From: Martinezella calliandrae
Lineage (GTDB): Bacteria > Pseudomonadota > Alphaproteobacteria > Rhizobiales > Rhizobiaceae
NCBI RefSeq assembly: GCF_030272695.1
Contig: NZ_JARFYN010000016.1
Location: forward strand, 1-64,000
DNA: 64,000 nt
Direction of reading: 5' to 3'
The notes beneath the pieces were generated by a model. The model worked only from the letters and a program-made list of their open reading frames with translations, ran no database searches and had not been told where the DNA came from. This document shows positions 52,400 to 60,701 of this stretch, one piece after another. Numbering within the stretch: the first letter of the stretch is position 1; every line of letters begins with the position of its first letter. Position numbers and translations under genes: made by a program.

Positions 52400-53080
52400 T
52401 CATTGTCGAGTGAGCACTGTGAGATCGATAGCAGTGCGCAGACTGAATCCCAATTTTGTATAGACGAGGCGAGCTTCGTTTTCGGTCTTCACATGCAAGA
52501 ATGATGCTCTGCCGCGCTCATACGCCCGGTTTGCCAGAAGGGAGATGAGTCCCTTTGCGAGCCCCTTTCCACGATAATCGGGATGCGTGCAGACCGCACT
52601 GATTTCAACGAATGCCGACAGGGAAAGGCGCTCGCCCGCCATCGCGATTAGACTTCCGTCGTCAGATCGTATTCCGAAGTAGTCCCCCATCTCTATAGTC
52701 CTGTTACCAAACGGACCTGGCTCTGTCGCTTCAACCAGCGAAACCATCTCGGGAACATCGGCTTCGGTCAACTTTTCAGCTTCCACAGTCAGCAAAGGAG
52801 GAGGTGAAAGGCATATCATCTGGTCGATCTGACGATGGCGCACGAGCGTCCAGTTCGAAGGAACTTGAAGCGTCCTCGCCGTGAACAGAGCCACAGTGTC
52901 ACCGGCCAAAGTGATATCGGCCAGGTCGGCGAACGCGCTCTCCGATCCGTTCTGCAGCCCCGCAAATCGAGCTATTGATGGCATATAGCGCGCAGCCATT
53001 CCCCGCGCCTCTCCGAGATTGGCGTGCTGGGTCGCCAACGAGTACCAGATGGGGTTATCTAACTGTTCTTCGTCTTCCAT
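52400..53080 (-). CDS. GNAT-family N-acetyltransferase
   Basis: Predicted acetyl-CoA-dependent acetyltransferase of 226 residues. The GNAT acetyl-CoA motif A is readable as ISAVCTHPDYRGKGLAKGLI SLLANRAYERGRASFLHVKT, and motif B as ARLVYTKLGFSLRTAIDLTV. The N-terminal region (IARFAGLQNGSESAFADLAD) is like FR47-type members. Start at ATG 53080; weak ribosome site. Acceptor unknown. Confidence 0.88.
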   Translation of the reverse strand: MEDEEQLDNPIWYSLATQHANLGEARGMAARYMPSIARFAGLQNGSESAFADLADITLAGDTVALFTARTLQVPSNWTLVRHRQIDQMICLSPPPLLTVEAEKLTEADVPEMVSLVEATEPGPFGNRTIEMGDYFGIRSDDGSLIAMAGERLSLSAFVEISAVCTHPDYRGKGLAKGLISLLANRAYERGRASFLHVKTENEARLVYTKLGFSLRTAIDLTVLTRQ

Positions 53081-53338
53081 TCTATAAGAACCGGACCAAT
53101 CTGTTTCGCTAGTCGATCGTGCACTCCTCGCTTGCAGACCGAGTGACGACTTCCAAAGCAGAAATATCGGATGTCATCCACCACGGTCTTGTCGAAACGT
53201 GACGGCCTATTTCACAAAAGGCGCCTCTTCTGCGCGCTGCAATCAGCGAACTCTTCTCAAACGGGCACCGATCGGCCACACTTGTCCCGGGCAGAGAACA
53301 GGCCGAAAAAGAAACAACGCAATGGTTGACCCCAACAC

Positions 53339-53971
53339 ATGGAAAATTCAGCAAAAAATGGTATCGAGCTGCTTGGAGCGAAGACCGGAAACTGCATTCG
53401 CGCAGCCATAGCGCTCGAGGAGGTCAGCGCCACTTACTCAGTCCGGAAAATTCGCCTTCACAGTGGCGAACACAAGACAGCTGGCTATCTCGACCTTAAC
53501 CCCAGTGGACAGGTCCCAACGCTCATTGACCACAATCAAGGAGAGCAGCCGCTCGTCTTGGCTCAATCGAATGCGATTATTTTTTATGCTGCCGAGATGC
53601 AGCCGGACACCATTCTGCCAGTTTCGGATCCAAGGGAACGAGCACGAGCACTCGAACGCTTCTTTTTTTTCATCACGGATGTCGTTGTCCCCAGTAACAC
53701 CGCGTTTCTCTTAGAACGCTTTGGCGACGCGGCCGGGGCAGCCGTTCTTTATCAACGTTCCATCGCAGCATTAGCTGTTGCGGAAACCTACCTGGGACAG
53801 CACCCTTACATGGCGGGCGACCGCTTCACGGTGGCCGACATCCCGGCCGTCACAATCATTAGTTCGATGTCATCGAATATCGACTGGAGCCAACATTCTC
53901 TGTTGAACCGCTGGTATGAGCAGCTTATGGCGCGCCCGTCAGTGACTGCAGGCATGCACGCGTTCGATTGA
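53339..53971 (+). CDS. glutathione S-transferase
   Basis: Cytosolic GST-fold protein of 210 residues. N-terminal thioredoxin-like domain: GAKTGNCIRAAIALEEVSAT with the catalytic-side Thr/Asn region, cis-Pro in SGQVPTLIDH, and the glutathione gamma-Glu contact QSNAIIFYAAEM. C-terminal helical domain has YMAGDRFTVADIPAVTIISS with the N-capping Asp motif. Resembles bacterial GSTs of the YfcG/beta type. Part of the detoxification group. 53081-53338 upstream holds no other gene. Confidence 0.9.
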   Translation: MENSAKNGIELLGAKTGNCIRAAIALEEVSATYSVRKIRLHSGEHKTAGYLDLNPSGQVPTLIDHNQGEQPLVLAQSNAIIFYAAEMQPDTILPVSDPRERARALERFFFFITDVVVPSNTAFLLERFGDAAGAAVLYQRSIAALAVAETYLGQHPYMAGDRFTVADIPAVTIISSMSSNIDWSQHSLLNRWYEQLMARPSVTAGMHAFD

Positions 53972-53981
53972 CGTTGAAGGT

Positions 53982-54542
53982 TCACGGCGCCCTATGGACG
54001 TCTTTCCGAACGATCTCTACGATCTCGCTTGAAAGCTTTGCTTTGGTTGAGATACGGGCGAGCGTCAGAGCTCCGACCATCGTCGCAAGGGCGACGACAG
54101 CGTTTCGACGGCCCGGTTTTCCTCCCGTTGTACCCGTTTCGAATGTCGAGAGCAGGTTCTCCAGCGTCAGCGTAAGAGCGTCGCGAGTTTCCGGGGCGGC
54201 GCGCGCAATCTCGCTGCCAAGCGCGGAGAACGGGCAATTTGGAATGCCCGCGCCGTCCGGCCCGGCGCTGGACAGGTAAGCATCGACCGCACCATTGAAG
54301 CCATCAGACGCTAAAGCGAGCTTCAGATTTTCAATCAGATCCGCCCCTGCCGCTACTAAAGCCTCCGCGACAAGTTGGTCCTTGCTGCGAAAGTGGCGGT
54401 AGAACCCGCCCGCCGTCAGTCCTGCTGCTGCCATGATATCCGAAAGACTCGCCTCCGCGATCCCGTGCTGGCGCAGCTCATCGGCCGCGGCCACGACGAT
54501 TTCGCGACGGGTCTGGGCTGCTTCAAGATTGGACTTCCTCAC
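53982..54542 (-). CDS. TetR-family transcriptional regulator
   Basis: Repressor of 186 residues from a GTG at 54542 with GGGAG 7 bases upstream (an upstream TTG would add 8). HTH: IAEASLSDIMAAAGLTAGGF YRHFRSKDQLVAEAL. C-terminal domain with NCPFSALGSEIARAAPETRD is of the TetR_C_13 type. Divergent from the NmrA-family gene; the palindrome between them is the probable operator. Confidence 0.88.
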   Translation of the reverse strand: MRKSNLEAAQTRREIVVAAADELRQHGIAEASLSDIMAAAGLTAGGFYRHFRSKDQLVAEALVAAGADLIENLKLALASDGFNGAVDAYLSSAGPDGAGIPNCPFSALGSEIARAAPETRDALTLTLENLLSTFETGTTGGKPGRRNAVVALATMVGALTLARISTKAKLSSEIVEIVRKDVHRAP

Positions 54543-54581
54543 AACGCGCTCCCTCAAGCTTGACAAATAAGATTATATCCA

Positions 54582-54597
54582 ACATCTAAATAGATGT
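54582..54597. promoter_or_regulatory. TetR operator between tetR and NmrA genes
   Basis: ACATCTA-AA-TAGATGT, a perfect 7-bp-arm dyad 40 bp upstream of the TetR start and 81 bp upstream of the NmrA start. Length and symmetry fit TetR-family operators. Confidence 0.7.
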
Positions 54598-54677
54598 CAC
54601 TCGTAATCTAAATGGCGGCGTCGAGTTGCAAACTTCAAGTGGCTCGCAACGCCGCCGAACAACCTCATGAGGAAAAC

Positions 54678-55562
54678 ATGTCGAAGAAATATTTGATTAC
54701 CGGCGCGACAGGTAAAACTGGCAAGCACACCATGAAAGCCCTGTTGGACAAAGGACATTCGGTCCGAGCACTCGTTCACAAGGAAGACGAGCGAGCCGAT
54801 GCGTTAAGGAAAGCGGGTGCGGAAGTTGTTGTTGGCGATCTGGTGGAGCACGACGATGTCAGGCGCGCACTTGAGGGGACAACTGCTGCCTATTTCTGCT
54901 ATCCGGTTGTGCCACGACTCGTAGACGCATCCGCCTATTTCGCAGAAGCGGCAAAGCGCGCCGGCGTAGAACTCATCGTCAACATGTCTCAGATCTCGGC
55001 GCGTGAAGTGGCCAAGAGCCATGCCGCCCGGGATCACTGGATCTCCGAGCGTGTGTTTGACTGGTCAGGCGTTCCCACCGCTCACATCCGGCCAACGTTC
55101 TTCTCCGAATGGCTCACCTTTCCGTGGGTCAGAGACGTGATCGTCAATGAAGGTCTTATCGAACTGCCTTACGGCGAAGGCCACCACGCTCCGATCTCAG
55201 GCGAAGACCAGGCGCGCTTCATTGCTGCTCTCCTGGAAAACCCGGCGGAGCACGCAGGGAAGACTTACCCTCTCTACGGACCTGTTGAATTGAGCCAGGC
55301 TGAAATCGCCGAAAAGCTAAGCACGTTCATCGAAAAGAAGATCGTCTATCGCCCGACGACTATTGAAGGATACGAAGCCCGGCTTCGCTCTTACAATCTC
55401 CCGGCTCATATCACTCAGCATTTCCTGTGCATCGCGATCGACTACCAGAACGGCGTCTTTGCCGGCACCGACGGTGCAATCGGTCAGGTCACCGGTAAGG
55501 CTCCAGAGACGGTTGAAGAATTCCTCGCGAAGAACCGAGGCGCGTTTGTCGCGTCGGCTTAA
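54678..55562 (+). CDS. NmrA-family NAD(P)-binding protein
   Basis: Atypical SDR-like Rossmann protein of 294 residues. ATG at 54678 with GAGGAAAA upstream; MSKKYLITGATGKTGKHTMK contains the TGATGKTG dinucleotide motif. Further NmrA features: AGAEVVVGDLVEHDDVRRAL, FSEWLTFPWVRDVIVNEGLI and EDQARFIAALLENP. Relatives are quinone-sensing redox regulators or quinone reductases (QorB type). Likely repressed by the divergent TetR protein. Followed by a rho-independent terminator. Confidence 0.9.
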   Translation: MSKKYLITGATGKTGKHTMKALLDKGHSVRALVHKEDERADALRKAGAEVVVGDLVEHDDVRRALEGTTAAYFCYPVVPRLVDASAYFAEAAKRAGVELIVNMSQISAREVAKSHAARDHWISERVFDWSGVPTAHIRPTFFSEWLTFPWVRDVIVNEGLIELPYGEGHHAPISGEDQARFIAALLENPAEHAGKTYPLYGPVELSQAEIAEKLSTFIEKKIVYRPTTIEGYEARLRSYNLPAHITQHFLCIAIDYQNGVFAGTDGAIGQVTGKAPETVEEFLAKNRGAFVASA

Positions 55563-55577
55563 TGAGTTGAGAAACAG

Positions 55578-55605
55578 AAAAGGCCCGGCTCGCGCCGGGC
55601 CTTTT
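55578..55605 (+). terminator. bidirectional rho-independent terminator
   Basis: AAAAGGCCCGGC, loop TCGC, then its complement GCCGGGCCTTTT. Sits between the rightward NmrA gene and the end of the leftward SDR gene and can act for both. Confidence 0.9.
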
Positions 55606-55625
55606 CTCTGAATTGGGGCAGGAGA

Positions 55626-56465
55626 TCACTCGTCGACATCGGTAGAGAAAGCAACATCCTTTTGAGACTGTAGGGCGGCGAGGCGTTCGGCGAGAGCGCT
55701 GTGCACGAGTTCGTAAGCGTCGCTTCCAAGTGTCAATCGCTTGGGTGCAGGATGAACTTCAGATGACGCGATGATCGCCGCCGCAACCTTGCGTGGATCT
55801 CCGCGAAACATCTTCAATCCGGCAGCCTGAATTGCGCGTCGAAAGTCACCGGCACCTGTCTGATCATAGACATCTAGGACCGGCGCGCCGTCCGCGCTCG
55901 ACCCCGCGAAGTTCGTCCGGGATGCACCGGGCTCCACTAGCGTGACCTCTATACCGAACGCTGCGATCTCCGGGATCGTCCCTTCGAAAAAGCCCTCGAT
56001 TCCCCATTTCGTGGCGGCATATACGCCCATGGTCGGGTAGGCAGCTTGGCCCACCGACGAGGAAATCTGGAAAATCCGACCGCCGCCTCTTTGGGAACGT
56101 AGGTGCGGAATAACCGCTCGCGCAAGCCGTATGGAGCCTAACAGATTGGTGTCGATCTGGCGCTCAATCTGAGCGTCACCCAACTCTTCTGCCGCCCCAA
56201 AGAGAGCATAGCCGGCGTTACTGACGACAAAATCTATCCGGCCAAGATCGTGGAATGCCATTGTGACGACACTGCTGATCGCCTCAGCGTCTGTGACATC
56301 CAGATTTCCAACCCATAGCCTATCACCATAACGGGCCTTAAGGTCCGCGATATCGACGGAGTTGCGCACCGTTGCGGCCACGCGATTGCCGCGCTCCAGC
56401 AATAACTCAGTCAATTGACGGCCGAAGCCGCTACTGGTCCCAGTGATAAACCAGGTCTTGGTCAT
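55626..56465 (-). CDS. short-chain dehydrogenase/reductase
   Basis: Classical SDR of 279 residues. MTKTWFITGTSSGFGRQLTE with the TGxxxGxG motif, SNAGYALFGAAEELG, ISSSVGQAAYPTMGVYAATK with catalytic Ser and Tyr/Lys, and VTLVEPGASRTNFAG. Of the type annotated as SDR with oxidoreductase role on retinol-like or unknown substrates. About 125 bp after the HD-domain gene, same strand. Confidence 0.88.
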   Translation of the reverse strand: MTKTWFITGTSSGFGRQLTELLLERGNRVAATVRNSVDIADLKARYGDRLWVGNLDVTDAEAISSVVTMAFHDLGRIDFVVSNAGYALFGAAEELGDAQIERQIDTNLLGSIRLARAVIPHLRSQRGGGRIFQISSSVGQAAYPTMGVYAATKWGIEGFFEGTIPEIAAFGIEVTLVEPGASRTNFAGSSADGAPVLDVYDQTGAGDFRRAIQAAGLKMFRGDPRKVAAAIIASSEVHPAPKRLTLGSDAYELVHSALAERLAALQSQKDVAFSTDVDE

Positions 56466-56590
56466 CTGGGTGCCCTTCTCTTTACGATTGTAACGATTGT
56501 GCCGACAAGGCTGCGTCTTCGAATTCTAAAGTCGTGGATGATGCAGCAGTAACCGCACCACCCACAGGCGCCTTCGGGATTGCGGGGAAC

Positions 56591-57241
56591 TCAGCTCTCC
56601 CAAGGCGAATTGAGCACGATATCGGCGAAGTTTCCGCGCTTGTAGGTCGGATCCATCTTCTCGAGTACGTCCGCCTTGACGTTGCCGAAGGTGGTCTCCG
56701 GCTTCCTGATGGTGCCAAGGCAAAAGCTCGACAGGATGCCGTGCTTGAACTTCAACCCGCGAGGGTGGCAAGCGCAGACCTCGGCGCGTTCATCTGCGGA
56801 AAAGTCGTTATAGGCCAGACCCATGACGTCCATCTCCACCCCAGCCGTGACGAGAGCAACCGTCGGCCGCTTATGCTGGGGAATGCCGGGCGTGGTGTGA
56901 AGGGCAATGGAGTCCCACACGTCGTCGACATCGCGTTCCGAAACGTCGTAGGCCGCGAGAAAATTCCGGGCGGCATTCGCGCCATCGACCTCGAACCGCT
57001 CCGTCTCGCTGGCATAGCTGTCCATTATACCCATGTCGTGGAACATCGCGCCGACATACAGAAGCTCGGGATCGAAGCTCAAGTTCTTGCGCTTCCCCGT
57101 GAGAGATCCCCAAATAAAGACACGTCTTGAGTGATGGAATAGCAAGACCGTTTCAGTGTCGCGAACCAGCTCGGTTGTCGCCTTTGCCATTGCACTGTCG
57201 GGAATTTTGATCCCCGCGATTACGCTTGGTGTGGCTTCCAT
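56591..57241 (-). CDS. HD-domain protein, cyanamide hydratase-like
   Basis: Metal-dependent HD-superfamily protein of 216 residues. Conserved residues: His in LLFHHSRRVFIWGSLTG, the HD pair in LLYVGAMFHDMGIMDSY, and a downstream Asp in DVDDVWDSIALHTTPGIPQ. Close in pattern to cyanamide hydratase/DJ-like HD proteins in fungi and bacteria. GAGGAGAGGACT precedes the ATG. Substrate unproven. Confidence 0.85.
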   Translation of the reverse strand: MEATPSVIAGIKIPDSAMAKATTELVRDTETVLLFHHSRRVFIWGSLTGKRKNLSFDPELLYVGAMFHDMGIMDSYASETERFEVDGANAARNFLAAYDVSERDVDDVWDSIALHTTPGIPQHKRPTVALVTAGVEMDVMGLAYNDFSADERAEVCACHPRGLKFKHGILSSFCLGTIRKPETTFGNVKADVLEKMDPTYKRGNFADIVLNSPWES

Positions 57242-57307
57242 AGTCCTCTCCTCAATTTGAAACGTGACGCACCCGCATCCCCTTCGGCAGGGATGCGGGC
57301 CTAGTAA

Positions 57308-58768
57308 TTACTCGGCCGCATCCAGCTCGTTCAGTCCGAGCGCCTGAGCTATGCCAGCTCCGTACCGAGGGTCGGCCTTGGTACAATTCGCCGCATGTCT
57401 TTGTCGCACTGCCATCGAGACACCCTGCATCGCCCTTGCCGTGTTTTGGAAAAGCACCTGCTGCTGTTGTGGGGACATCAGGCGGAAGAGGTTACCCGGC
57501 TGCTCGAAATGGTCGACATCAACCCTGTGATCCCAATGGTCCGCGTCTCCGCTTATGGCGAGCGGGGGCTCCCGGAAGTTTGGCTGTTCTGCCCATTCGT
57601 TCTGGGAGTTCGGGACGTAACTAGGGGTCGGACCGTGATTTCCATCGATCCGCATGGCCCCGTCGCGGTGGTAGGAATGGTGCGGACACTTCGGCGCATT
57701 GACCGGAATTTGATGATGGTTCACACCCAGGCGATAGCGCGCGGCGTCACCATACGAAAACAGTCGCGCCTGCAACATCTTGTCGGGAGAAAAACTTATC
57801 CCCGGCACAACGCTTGCGGGCGTAAAGGAGGCCTGTTCGACCTGTGCGAAGAAGTTATCAGGGTTGCGGTTGAGTTCGAAATATCCAACCTCGATCAAAG
57901 GATAGTCGCCATGAGGCCAGACCTTCGTCAGATCGAATGGATTTACCGGGTGAGATGCTGCGGCAGCTTCCGGCATGATCTGTATGTACATGGTCCAACG
58001 CGGAAATTCACCACGTTCGACGCTATCGAAGAGATCGCGTTGATGACTTTCCCGGTCGTTCCCAAGGAGAGAGGTCGCCTCTTGGTCAGTGAGGTTCTGG
58101 ATTCCTTGCTGAGTCTTGAAGGTGAACTTGACCCAAAAGCGCTCATTCGCAGCGTTGATCAAACTATATGTATGGCTTCCAAAGCCATTCATATGTCTGA
58201 ATGTTCTCGGCAAACCTCTGTCGCTCATCACGATTGTCACCTGATGTAGCGCCTCTGGCAACGACGTCCAGAAATCCCAGTTGCTTTCCGGATTGCGCAT
58301 CCCCGTCCTCGGGTCTCGCTTGATCGCGTGATTGAGATCAGGGAACCTCAGCGGATCTCGGAAGAAGAAGACCGGGGTGTTGTTTCCGACAAGATCCCAA
58401 TTCCCCTGCTCAGTATAGAATTTCAAAGCGAAACCCCGGATGTCACGCTCGGCATCCGCCGCACCGCGTTCGCCGGCGACCGTCGAGAAACGGGCGAACA
58501 TCTCTGTCTTCTTGCCGACACTTGCAAAGACAGCGGCCTTGGTGAACCTGGTTATATCGTGAGTGACCGTAAAGGTGCCGAATGCACCTGCCCCTTTCGC
58601 GTGCATGCGTCGCTCAGGAATCACCTCCCTGTCGAAATGCGCGAGCTTTTCGATCAACCAGACATCCTGAAGAAGCGCAGGCCCTCTTGGACCGGCGGTC
58701 TCGATGTTGAAGTTATCGACGACAGGCGCGCCCGCCGCCGTTGTGAGCGATTTGGACTCGTCAGCCAT
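57308..58768 (-). CDS. katA: monofunctional heme catalase
   Basis: Hydrogen-peroxide dismutation; 486 residues, the size of small-subunit (clade 3) catalases. ATG at 58768 ([20 protein letters not shown]). Catalytic His56 in [16 protein letters not shown], distal Asn in [19 protein letters not shown], and the proximal heme-ligand tyrosine in [15 protein letters not shown] are all present. The NADPH-binding region [17 protein letters not shown] is intact. Stands alone with a promoter in the 110-bp gap to its right. Confidence 0.95.
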   Translation of the reverse strand: MADESKSLTTAAGAPVVDNFNIETAGPRGPALLQDVWLIEKLAHFDREVIPERRMHAKGAGAFGTFTVTHDITRFTKAAVFASVGKKTEMFARFSTVAGERGAADAERDIRGFALKFYTEQGNWDLVGNNTPVFFFRDPLRFPDLNHAIKRDPRTGMRNPESNWDFWTSLPEALHQVTIVMSDRGLPRTFRHMNGFGSHTYSLINAANERFWVKFTFKTQQGIQNLTDQEATSLLGNDRESHQRDLFDSVERGEFPRWTMYIQIMPEAAAASHPVNPFDLTKVWPHGDYPLIEVGYFELNRNPDNFFAQVEQASFTPASVVPGISFSPDKMLQARLFSYGDAARYRLGVNHHQIPVNAPKCPHHSYHRDGAMRIDGNHGPTPSYVPNSQNEWAEQPNFREPPLAISGDADHWDHRVDVDHFEQPGNLFRLMSPQQQQVLFQNTARAMQGVSMAVRQRHAANCTKADPRYGAGIAQALGLNELDAAE

Positions 58769-58883
58769 AACAATTTCCCCTCTTGATCGGCATTTGAACG
58801 GGCAACAAAAACTTTCTAGGCGTTGAACGCCGGTGATTGCTGTAGAAAGCAAGCGCGGCGGCGCGTGCGCCGCGCTCTTCTGG

Positions 58884-59861
58884 TCAGGCCTTGATGAAGG
58901 CGAGTAGATCAGGATTGATTACATCGGGATTCGTGGTGCACATCCCGTGCGGGAACCCGTGGTAGGTCTTGAGTTCGCCGTGCTTGAGCAGCTTGGCTGA
59001 AAGAGGACCAGCATCCGCGTAAGGAACAATCTGATCGTCGTCGCCATGCATTACCAAGGTTGGCACCGTGATTTTCTTCAGATCTTCAGTGAAATCTGTT
59101 TCGGAGAAGGCCTTGATGCAATCATAGTGGGCCTTCGCACCGCCCATCATTCCCTGACGCCACCAATTTTGAATAACGCCCTGGCTAACATTCGCCCCTG
59201 GGCGGTTGAAGCCGTAGAATGGTCCACTCGGCAGCTCCAGATAGAACTGCGCCCTATTCGCCAACAGCGCCGAACGCAGCCCATCGAAGACGTCAATGGG
59301 AAGACCGCCCGGATTCTTGTCGGATTTCAGCATGACGGGTGGCACCGCGCCGATGAGGACTGCCTTGCCGACTCGTCCAGGCTTCGCCCGGGCGACGTAG
59401 CGCGCGACTTCGCCTCCCCCCGTGGAATGGCCGATATGAACTGCATTCTTCAGGTCGAGTTCGTCGGTCAGAGCCGCCACATCCGCCGCGTAAGTGTCCA
59501 TTTCGTTGCCTGTCCAGGTCTGCGAAGAGCGACCATGGCCACGGCGGTCGTGGGCAATCACGCGATAACCCTTCTCCAGGAAGTACATTGTCTGCGCATC
59601 CCAGTCGTCGGCGCTCAACGGCCATCCATGATGGAAGACAATCGGTAGCGCTTCGCGCGGACCCCAGTCCTTATAGAAGATTTCCGTGCCATCTTTTGTC
59701 TTGATGAATGACATGATGCTTATCCCTTCGTGAGGTTTAATCTTTTTCGTCGCGGCCAATGCCGCGCCTGGAAGCGCCAGCGCTGCTGCAGCCACACTGC
59801 CAGCGACCAGCAACTGTCGACGCGTTGTCTCCGACGAAAAGGAACTCGTTCGATTTTTCAT
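58884..59861 (-). CDS. alpha/beta hydrolase, non-heme chloroperoxidase/arylesterase type, Tat signal
   Basis: Predicted exported serine hydrolase of 325 residues. ATG at 59861 with AAGGA. N-terminal twin-arginine signal: [20 protein letters not shown] then LPGAALAA. Core of the cofactor-free haloperoxidase/esterase family: [40 protein letters not shown], nucleophile in [18 protein letters not shown], Asp in [14 protein letters not shown] and His in [13 protein letters not shown]. These enzymes hydrolyse esters and can form peracids with H2O2, which fits a catalase neighbour. A triple GTAAA decamer repeat lies 70-100 bp upstream. Confidence 0.92.
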   Translation of the reverse strand: MKNRTSSFSSETTRRQLLVAGSVAAAALALPGAALAATKKIKPHEGISIMSFIKTKDGTEIFYKDWGPREALPIVFHHGWPLSADDWDAQTMYFLEKGYRVIAHDRRGHGRSSQTWTGNEMDTYAADVAALTDELDLKNAVHIGHSTGGGEVARYVARAKPGRVGKAVLIGAVPPVMLKSDKNPGGLPIDVFDGLRSALLANRAQFYLELPSGPFYGFNRPGANVSQGVIQNWWRQGMMGGAKAHYDCIKAFSETDFTEDLKKITVPTLVMHGDDDQIVPYADAGPLSAKLLKHGELKTYHGFPHGMCTTNPDVINPDLLAFIKA

Positions 59862-59930
59862 CGCTAAATCCTTCGCTGACGATCGCTCCTCCAACGATGA
59901 CGACTGTACGCACTCCCGGAGACTGGACGA

Positions 59931-59960
59931 GTAAAGCGTCGTAAATTGATGCAAATCAGA
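59931..59960. promoter_or_regulatory. GTAAA decamer repeat, site 3 (haloperoxidase-like gene)
   Basis: Consecutive decamers GTAAAGCGTC, GTAAATTGAT and GCAAATCAGA upstream of the leftward gene at 59861. The second decamer is identical to one in site 1. Confidence 0.65.
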
Positions 59961-60039
59961 GCGAGTATGCGGGGATCGAAGACATCCAGTTGAGATGAAG
60001 CGTGGTCTTCAACAATCCAGAGCTGGCGGGCTATACGGC

Positions 60040-60579
60040 CTACGCAAGAAGCCGACGTCTGACAGATGCGACTTTAAAAAGGGCGTGCGCCGCAAGTATA
60101 GGCGAATCCTTGGTATCGCAGACAATCAAGACGCCCCCCCTGGGGCGGTCCGACGTCAGATCTAGTCGGCGACCGGGGACGACCGCCACGGGCTTCCCTT
60201 GATCCAAAAAGGACCGGACCGTAGGGGCCAACCCACCTTCGCTTGTCGCCCATATCGAACCCGAAATGCCGATGCAAAAGGCAGCGTCAAAATCCTCGAT
60301 GACCACCTGGTTTATCGGAAGGCAATCAGCAAGGTCGTCGCGAGCGGTACGGTCGGACAGAAAGCGCTTTACGTGCAGATCTTCGCGCGAAGGCTGTCGG
60401 ATGTCTGGCGCCAACGTTGGCGGACCACCAAGAGGAGAGGCTAAGGCCACGTCAGCAGACCTGTCCTTGAATAGGTAATATGGCGGCGCAATCCGTGCAA
60501 CCATATACTCGCTGTTGAACAGCTGATCACGCTCGTCCGATAACGCTATGAGGAGGCGGATAGGAGTTGTGCCGTCCAT
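60040..60579 (-). CDS. DJ-1/PfpI-like protein lacking the catalytic cysteine
   Basis: Type 1 glutamine-amidotransferase-like protein of 179 residues; ATG at 60579 with GGAGGAATTCAC upstream. The alternating beta-alpha pattern is typical (SADVALASPLGGPPTLAPD, DFDAAFCIGISGSIW, FLDQGKPVAVVPGRRLDL). In active DJ-1/PfpI or Hsp31-like members the elbow after the GKPVAAV strand carries Cys-His (VCHG); here it is VVPGR, so the nucleophile is absent. It is also shorter than the usual 220-230 residues. May be non-enzymatic or a decaying gene. Preceded by a GTAAA decamer pair. Confidence 0.75.
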   Translation of the reverse strand: MDGTTPIRLLIALSDERDQLFNSEYMVARIAPPYYLFKDRSADVALASPLGGPPTLAPDIRQPSREDLHVKRFLSDRTARDDLADCLPINQVVIEDFDAAFCIGISGSIWATSEGGLAPTVRSFLDQGKPVAVVPGRRLDLTSDRPRGGVLIVCDTKDSPILAAHALFKVASVRRRLLA

Positions 60580-60639
60580 GTGAATTCCTCCAGCTGAAGC
60601 AGTATGGCTACCATGACGGGAATCCACGAGTTCAGTAAT

Positions 60640-60659
60640 GTAAAAAGATGTAAACAGGA
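60640..60659. promoter_or_regulatory. GTAAA decamer repeat, site 4 (DJ-1-like gene)
   Basis: Adjacent decamers GTAAAAAGAT and GTAAACAGGA, about 60-80 bp upstream of the DJ-1-like start and just downstream of the end of the large regulator gene. Confidence 0.6.
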
Positions 60660-60701
60660 TCGTTTATCTAACGCTGTCGAAAGCTGGCGGAGTCAACACG
60701 C

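Noticed and set aside
56490-56525. ACAATCGTT/ACAATCGTA tandem repeat upstream of the SDR gene as a fifth GTAAA-type site
   Set aside because: The period is 9 bp, the core differs and it lies downstream of the HD gene rather than in a clear promoter.
57395-58249. Long plus-strand frame (284 codons) opposite the catalase gene
   Set aside because: The opposite strand encodes an intact catalase with all catalytic residues; the plus frame has no family features and is a high-GC shadow.
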